The notes under the pieces: model-generated
Database searches by the model: none
The model's input: the letters and a program-made list of their open reading frames with translations, nothing else
What the model was told of the DNA's origin: nothing
Made by a program: the position numbers and the translations under genes
In this document: in pieces, positions 58,701 through 64,000 of the stretch
How the letters are laid out: the number at the start of each line of letters is the position of its first letter
Position numbering within the stretch: position 1 is the first letter of the stretch
Source: Theristus sp. LFF4_11
Lineage: Eukaryota > Nematoda > Chromadorea > Monhysterida > Xyalidae
Assembly: GCA_030248135.1 (NCBI GenBank)
Contig: JASANC010004591.1
Coordinates: 62,001 to 126,000 of the forward strand
Reading direction: 5' to 3'
DNA length: 64,000 bases

Positions 58701-61285
58701 CAGTAAAAACTCCGAATTTTATAAAGTGGTCAAAGACGGTCATATGGGTCTCCGAATTTCATGCTGTTCATACAGTTTTATCGGAGTTTCCTGCTTTTCG
58801 CGAAATAAAAGGGATGGATGGAAACCATATGCAGTTTGTCTATTCCGCCAATTTAGTTCAGCCTGCTGATTGGTTACATCCAGCCAGCTAGCACCACTTA
58901 GTCCAATTCAAATAAAGCAAACAGTCCGCTGACGTGGAGCGCCTATGAGTTACGGTTCCACTTTAAGCTGTCATTTCAGTTCGTTTTGCCCCGTCCAAAT
59001 CTGCCCGAACTTCATTCGCAGGACAACGTGCCAACCAGTAGCACCCCGTCGGTGCCCCCATTGGCCGTTCCAACGCCGGCGGCGCCGATCGGCGGTAAAA
59101 TTCAGCCGATTTTCAATGCAACCGCTCCGCCCACCGCCACACCGCCGCAGCAAAACGGATTGCCGCCGCCGTCTGGCGAGCCAACCACGACCACGATCAT
59201 TCAAACTGACCAATCAGCGAACGGCGCGGTTCAGTCGACCGCTCAAATGCAGCAGCCGCCGGCGCAACCTGGTCCGTGGTGTTTTTGGCTTTGTTATGAC
59301 TTTGGATAGGGGTTTTCTGGGCTTGGGTGGGTCTGGTTGCGTTTTCTTGATGGTCGACCGACAATCCTATTCTGCCGAACGAGAAAAATTGCCAGCAGAT
59401 AATGCAGCATTGTCGGGAAAGCTGTGGTAGTGCAATAGCACATTTGAGCTGCTAGTCTACTATTGTAATGACATCTGATTGCCAGGTAGCTAGCGGCAAG
59501 AAAAAAGTTGGTTCGCTCTTCAGACCGACTTTTTGAACGGTTGTAATGACGCTGCTGCTAAAGTTGCCACAAAAGCAAATCAAACAACATGTGTGAAATT
59601 CAATCGCAAATTTATTGGCAAACACGCACGATCTTATAAAACAGTTCTAGTCAATTTTGTTATCAATTTGAGTTCGCATTAGCTCCGCTTAGTACCAGAT
59701 GCCCGTCGGAGCTATCGATACCGAAACACCGGTGGTTTGTCGTGGGGTGTGTACAGACGCTGAGTCCGGTTGTTGTTGTTGTTGTTCACTGCCACCCCTG
59801 AAGAAAGGTGTATTGCAACGATTTGACGTCAGCCAAAACTGCACATGAGCGAGATTTAATGAGTCCCTCCAGAACGAAGGCTCGCTCGGGGACACTGGTG
59901 CATTGCAGCGCCCCCCCCCTTATGCTTCAGGGAGTTTCACAGAAGTCACGTGACTTTCGTTTGCTCATCTCCATTCAGCGTGCACAGCAACGGCAACCTC
60001 AACAACAGCAGCAGCAGCAGCAGCGAGCGTTGCACAGCCGCCACAAGCAACGGCCGTCAACACGAACGCGAACGCACCAATCAGCACGCTGCCATTCACC
60101 ACCGGCGCACCGCAGCCCGCCGCTGTTGCGTACACGTCACGTGAGCGGCTTTTTGCTTCTTGTGCAATTCGTTTCATTTTTTCGTGTGCTAAGGAGATAG
60201 TGGTTGTTTTCATTCACTGTGAGTCATTCATGCCGACTAACTGGGGGTCGCCCGACTGCTGGCTCTCAAGGACTTCTGGAAGTTTCTGCACGTTTCAAAG
60301 GAAAACAGTGACCACGCAGTCGGACTACAATTTACAATCAGCTGATTGGCTGGTGAGCACGTGGTGCATGTTTTCTGTACAGACAGTCTCACAGTGCTAT
60401 GCAGGCGGAGTCTGTCCCGCACACAGAGAGCATGCAATATCACCTGATCACCAACCAATCAGCTGAATGCCTATAATTTATAGTACGACTGAAATCACTG
60501 TTCGTGTTCGTAACAACTCCAGTAAATCCATCCAGAACCGCACTCCACCGCAGTTGCCGCATTGCAGACCCGCCGCCCGCACCAGGCACCACGACGGGCT
60601 ACGCCCCGTTTCCGCCCGTCTCGTCGATGTTCACGCCGTCGAGCACCAGCACCACGGGCGCCACCACACCGGGCGGCGGTCTCCCGCCGTTGCCGTCGTT
60701 CCCGATGCCGCCGCTGAGCAGTCTCGGCATCAGCCCGTCCAGTCTGCCGCCGCCGCCCGCCGCATTTCGCCTTCCGACCGCCAGCGCCGTCGGCAGCAGC
60801 AATCCGTTCCCGCCGCCGCCGCCGATGCCGCCCGCCATGCCGCCAGGTGCGGTTCGTTTTCACGTGGCTATTTTTTTCGGTTTCGAAGACAAAACGATAC
60901 TTGTGATGACGGACGTTTGGGCTGTTGGGTGGTGCGTGTCCGTGGACGTGGATGTGATGCATTTTGATTCTGTTGCTGGCAGACACCACTGCATAAATTG
61001 CAACATAACCGTGAATCCATCCATCCATCCATCCATTTTATTTCGCAAAAAGCAGGAAACTGATAAAACTATATGAGCAGCATGCACTACGGAGACGCAT
61101 AAATCGGGATGAGTAACCCGATTGTGTGGAATAGATGTTTTTTGTGAGTTTTTGGGTCGGTTGAGCAGAAACGAGCAGCATTTTTTCTGCAGCTAGCGGT
61201 TTCCAAGCGATGAACTCAATCAGCGGACAGACGGTGCCGCCGCCGCCTCCGAGCGCGTTTCCAACGTATCAACAGCAGCGTCAAG
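55720..61285 (+). CDS. GORASP: GRASP family Golgi reassembly-stacking protein (3' end not found)
   Basis: Exons: 55720-55782, 55992-56072, 56326-56415, 56760-56873, 57586-57672, 57892-58022, 58403-58514, 58980-59271, 59979-60140, 60568-60846, 61193-61285, all phases consistent. Residues 1-~215 are the GRASP domain of two PDZ-like folds: MGANSS (Gly2 myristoylation), [63 protein letters not shown] and the signature [14 protein letters not shown]. His18 and Cys103, zinc ligands in mammalian GRASP-golgin-45 complexes, are present; His20 of mammals is Leu. Exons 8-11 encode a Pro/Ala/Thr-rich tail with poly-Ala and poly-Pro, as in the family's regulatory region. GRASPs act as peripheral Golgi membrane tethers in stacking and unconventional secretion. 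The last exon ends in phase 1 at 61285, so at least one more exon follows and was not located. The exon 10 acceptor could instead be at about 60523. Confidence 0.87.
57208..57258. mobile_element. Palindromic MITE, degenerate copy
   Basis: The left arm GCATTCATGAAGCAGTATTT and AGTGACGCGTAGCTG match the foldback at 13030-13112. The right arm is decayed. GORASP intron 4. Confidence 0.5.
57294..57366 (+). repeat. tRNA-like sequence in a GORASP intron
   Basis: TGTAGCGCCGGTGTAGGGC followed by a B box-like AAGTTTGAACCCC suggests a tRNA-derived SINE head or tRNA pseudogene. The stems are too imperfect for a confident tRNA gene. Confidence 0.35.
60342..60465. promoter_or_regulatory. CCAAT-box motifs in inverted orientation (GORASP intron 9)
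   Basis: CAGCTGATTGGCTGG at about 60340 and ACCAATCAGCTG at about 60454 face each other 100 bases apart. Confidence 0.3.
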
Positions 61286-61767
61286 GTGAGTCTTGCGAAA
61301 TGTGAACGGTATTGTTGAGCTGTTTTGGAGCCATGTCAGTTTTCTTTTTGAACTGCAAGTCACTGACTGTTTACAGCCATCAGGTTTGCTGTGTCACACA
61401 AGGCAAACTCCATACGAAGTGAACATCAGATGAGCACTTGCGCAGCATTTGCCAAAAAAATAACAAATTTCATGTTCAGGGTTCACAGCAGCTAATTAAA
61501 ATAGTGCTCGTTTGCTTTTACTGTGTTTCATTTTTAATTTCAGCACAATGATCGATGAATGACCATTTTTGACGTCGAACTTTGACAAGAAGATCACAAT
61601 TTTGACCGCAAATTCAGTTTGGTGGATTCTTGGAGAAAAACGGCCTGTTGATTTCGTTTTTTTATTATCGTCTGTTGTGTTGCGTTGTTTGAAAAGTGCA
61701 TACAGTTGAGCACACGTATGCAATATGCTCATTTTGGCTTCTTTTTGACAGCGTATGATTTTGACGT

Positions 61768-61794
61768 TCACTGATTGAATCGGCCAATCAGTGA
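61768..61794. promoter_or_regulatory. Palindromic CCAAT-type pair
   Basis: TCACTGATTG (61768-61777) and CAATCAGTGA (61785-61794) are a perfect inverted repeat around 7 bases. Confidence 0.35.
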
Positions 61795-61924
61795 GCTGGA
61801 TTTGACCAATATGCGTATGCTTGACTGTGTTTTTGTTATTGTTCTTGAATATTCTTACCGTAGGCAACCATTATTTGTTATGGTTTTTTCTGCTGTTGTT
61901 GTTTTTCTTGAAGCATAGATTACC

Positions 61925-62978
61925 ATTATTTAAAAATGCGGGAGACGCATATAAAAGGAGGAATATGGCCTTGTGTAAGCAGTGAAAGACTTGGCTCGAC
62001 AACGCTTTTCAAGTCTCTGATGTGGTACACACGGATACAAGTACATAAGAGTCATATTTTTGCGCCGCGTTTGTTGTTTTAAAAGCTTGCTGAAAAGCGT
62101 AAAAACTTTGAAGTTATCTAGATATTTTTCAATTGTCCTCTTCAGTTTAGTCTAAAATCACATCATGTGCGAAATTCTGTACAGCATGGCCGAATAAATG
62201 AGGCAGTCCATCAAGGCGGGATTAGTCGCTGACTAGGAGTTGTCTTTTTCAAAAATGCCAACATAATTTTCAATCATGTGTGCAAGGGAGAAAGAATGAA
62301 CAGAATAGCACGGATAATCCATTAGTTCAAAAAACGCGTCAAGTTTGGCATACAATTTGGCATACAATACATACAAGCATACATACAACTTCTTTTTCTT
62401 TCATTCAAAATTCGCGCGCTCCTTCCACCCTGGACTGCCATGTTTAATCGGCCATACTGTAAATTCTGTGCAAAAAACAGAAACATCAGAGATTGCAAAA
62501 TATTGTTGCACGTATGTAGCTTTATCGTTGTTGCTAACGTACGCACCGCTGTGCATACAGCAGCACCAGTGCAAAAAGTGTTGTCTTCCGTTGATTTTCA
62601 CCCTTTTTACCAAACTCTTGTGACAGGATAAACCGGTGAGTCATTGCCACAGAAGGAGACCTTGCGTTCCCAATGCCTCTGCGATACACTTTGTGCAAAC
62701 CAGTGTCAGCTATCTAAAGTCTGATCGTTATTTTAGTGGTTTTAGAGGTCGCTAAATGCTAGAAAAAAGCATATGTGAAAGTTTCATTTGTCTACAATGT
62801 ACGAGGGTTGCCACTTGCAACCGAAATAAAGAATAAACGGCGCAAAAATATGACTCTTATGTACTTGTATCCGTGTGTACCACATCAGACTTGAAAAGCG
62901 TTGTCGAGCCAAGTCTTTCACTGCTTACACAAGGCCATATTCCTCCTTTTATATGCGTCTCCCGCATTTTTAAATAAT
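61925..62978. mobile_element. Foldback element with ~140-bp inverted repeats
   Basis: ATTATTTAAAAATGCGGGAG at the left and its complement at the right start arms that remain nearly perfect through ACTTGGCTCGACAACGC to CATATTTTTGCGCC (about 61925-62066 and 62837-62978). The arms carry CATATAAAAGGAGG, a TATA-like sequence. A MITE is nested at 62180-62461. No transposase and no clear target duplication. Superfamily not assigned (Mutator-like is possible given the long repeats). Confidence 0.75.
62180..62461. mobile_element. MITE, TIR CAGTATGGCCGA, copy 4
   Basis: TACAGCATGGCCGAATAAAT to TTAATCGGCCATACTGTA, bounded by TA. The flanks also show AAATTCTGT on both sides (9 bp), which is not seen at the other copies. 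Confidence 0.75.
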
Positions 62979-62999
62979 ATTCTGACTTTTACATAAGCC

Positions 63000-64000
63000 C
63001 CGAAGGTCGGACCAAAATCACAATACGTTGGTCACACATTCTTCTAAACCCCGGACAACTCAGGTTTTTCATTTTTCGTTTTTAGGCCAATTTCGTCTAT
63101 GCTATTCGATATGCGATACGCCCGAAATCGTCACGATTCAGTACCTAGAATTGCTCACATAAGAAAACTGACCCAAAAGCCGTGATCAGTGCATTTAATT
63201 ACCATGGAAAACACCGTTTTCTTGTTTTTCATTTCTGGACCGATTTCGCTAAAGTCCACGGCCGATTCGCCCGAAATCGTCACAATACGGTATATAGAGT
63301 TGCTCACATAAAAAACTAACCCAAAATCCGTGATCAGTGCATTGAATTACCCTGGAAAACACCCTTTTCTAGTTTTCCGTTTCTGGACCGATTTCGCCAA
63401 TTTCCACGGCCGATTTGCCCGAAATCGTCACGATTCAGTATCTAGACTTGCTCACTTAAAAAACTAACCCAATTCGTGATCAGCGCATTGAATTATCCTG
63501 GAAAACACCCTTTTCTTGTTTTTTGTTTCTGGACCGATTTCGCCAATTTCCGCGGCCGATTCGCCCGAAATCGTCACGATTCAGCATCTTGAGTTGCTCA
63601 CGTAAGAAAACTAACCCAAAATCCGTGATCCCCGCATTGAATTTTTATGGACTAGACAATTTTCCTATTTTTTGTTTTTGGACCAATTTCGCTCATTTCC
63701 ACGCCCGATTCGCCCGAAATCGTCACGATTCAGCATCTAGAGTTGCTCACATAAAAAAACTAACCCAAAATCCGTGATCGCCGCATTGAATTACCCTAGG
63801 AAACACCCTTTTCTTAATTTTCGTTTCTGGACCGATTTCGCCAATTTCCACGGCCGATTCGCCCGAAATCGTCACGATTCAGTATCTAGAGTTGCTCACA
63901 TAAAAAAACTAACCCAAAATTCGTAATCAGCGCATTGAATTATCCTGGAAAACACCGTTTTCTTATTTTTTGTTTTTGGACTGATTTCGCCAATTTCCAC
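63000..64000. repeat. Satellite, ~148-bp period, continuing past the window
   Basis: The string CCCGAAATCGTCAC recurs at about 63121, 63270, 63418, 63564, 63713 and 63862, i.e. every 146-149 bp. Other conserved blocks are TTGCTCACATAA, CTAACCCAAAA and TGGACCGATTTCGCCAA. The first unit after the foldback element is the most diverged. Open frames across it are repeat artefacts. Confidence 0.9.

Noticed and set aside
60495..61028. 177-codon Arg-rich minus-strand frame
   Set aside because: It is the shadow of the Pro-rich GORASP exon 60568-60846.

Overview
The window is animal nuclear DNA and most likely from a nematode. Coding exons are short and relatively GC-rich, introns are AT-rich with TTTCAG/TTGCAG-type acceptors, and the FOXO gene has the daf-16-style choice between two N-terminal forkhead halves known from nematodes. 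The species cannot be fixed from the sequence. About half of the window is mobile or tandemly repeated DNA.

Layout. 1-10.5 kb: a stack of nested, mostly non-autonomous hAT-like elements, many with long poly-G/poly-C tracts. Nearly every boundary is confirmed by an 8-bp target duplication, and several by an unoccupied copy of the same site elsewhere in the window. 10.7-21.5 kb: two paralogous genes in convergent orientation for secreted proteins (signal peptide, C-type-lectin-like domain, two cysteine-rich EB-type modules, Thr/Ser-rich tail). Promoter, signal-peptide exon and all splice phases are conserved between them. 21.6-23.1 kb: MITE and AT-rich DNA. 23.1-33.4 kb, minus strand: a complete FOXO/daf-16 gene with two alternative first-exon sets, one (3 exons) starting at 33417 and one (1 exon) at 29137. 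Both join the same forkhead C-terminal exon in phase, and the AKT-type sites are retained. 33.5-44.8 kb: no recognisable gene; MITEs, SINEs and a few weak ORFs. 44.85-51.9 kb: four Helitron-like elements joined head to tail. 52.4-55.4 kb: a G-rich hAT-like element with three further hAT-like elements inside it. 55.7-61.3 kb, plus strand: a GRASP (GORASP) Golgi-stacking gene, 11 exons seen, terminal exon not found. 61.9-63.0 kb: a foldback element with ~140-bp inverted repeats. 63.0-64.0 kb: a ~148-bp satellite running off the end.

The three gene families are functionally unrelated (extracellular lectin-like proteins, insulin/PI3K-controlled transcription factor, Golgi structure). What links the window is transposon pressure: elements fill introns, sit at splice sites and insert into one another. 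Exon structures were derived by hand from reading frames, splice consensus and family conservation. For FOXO and the lectin-like pair the exon lengths add up in frame. Homopolymer lengths in the poly-G regions may carry assembly error.
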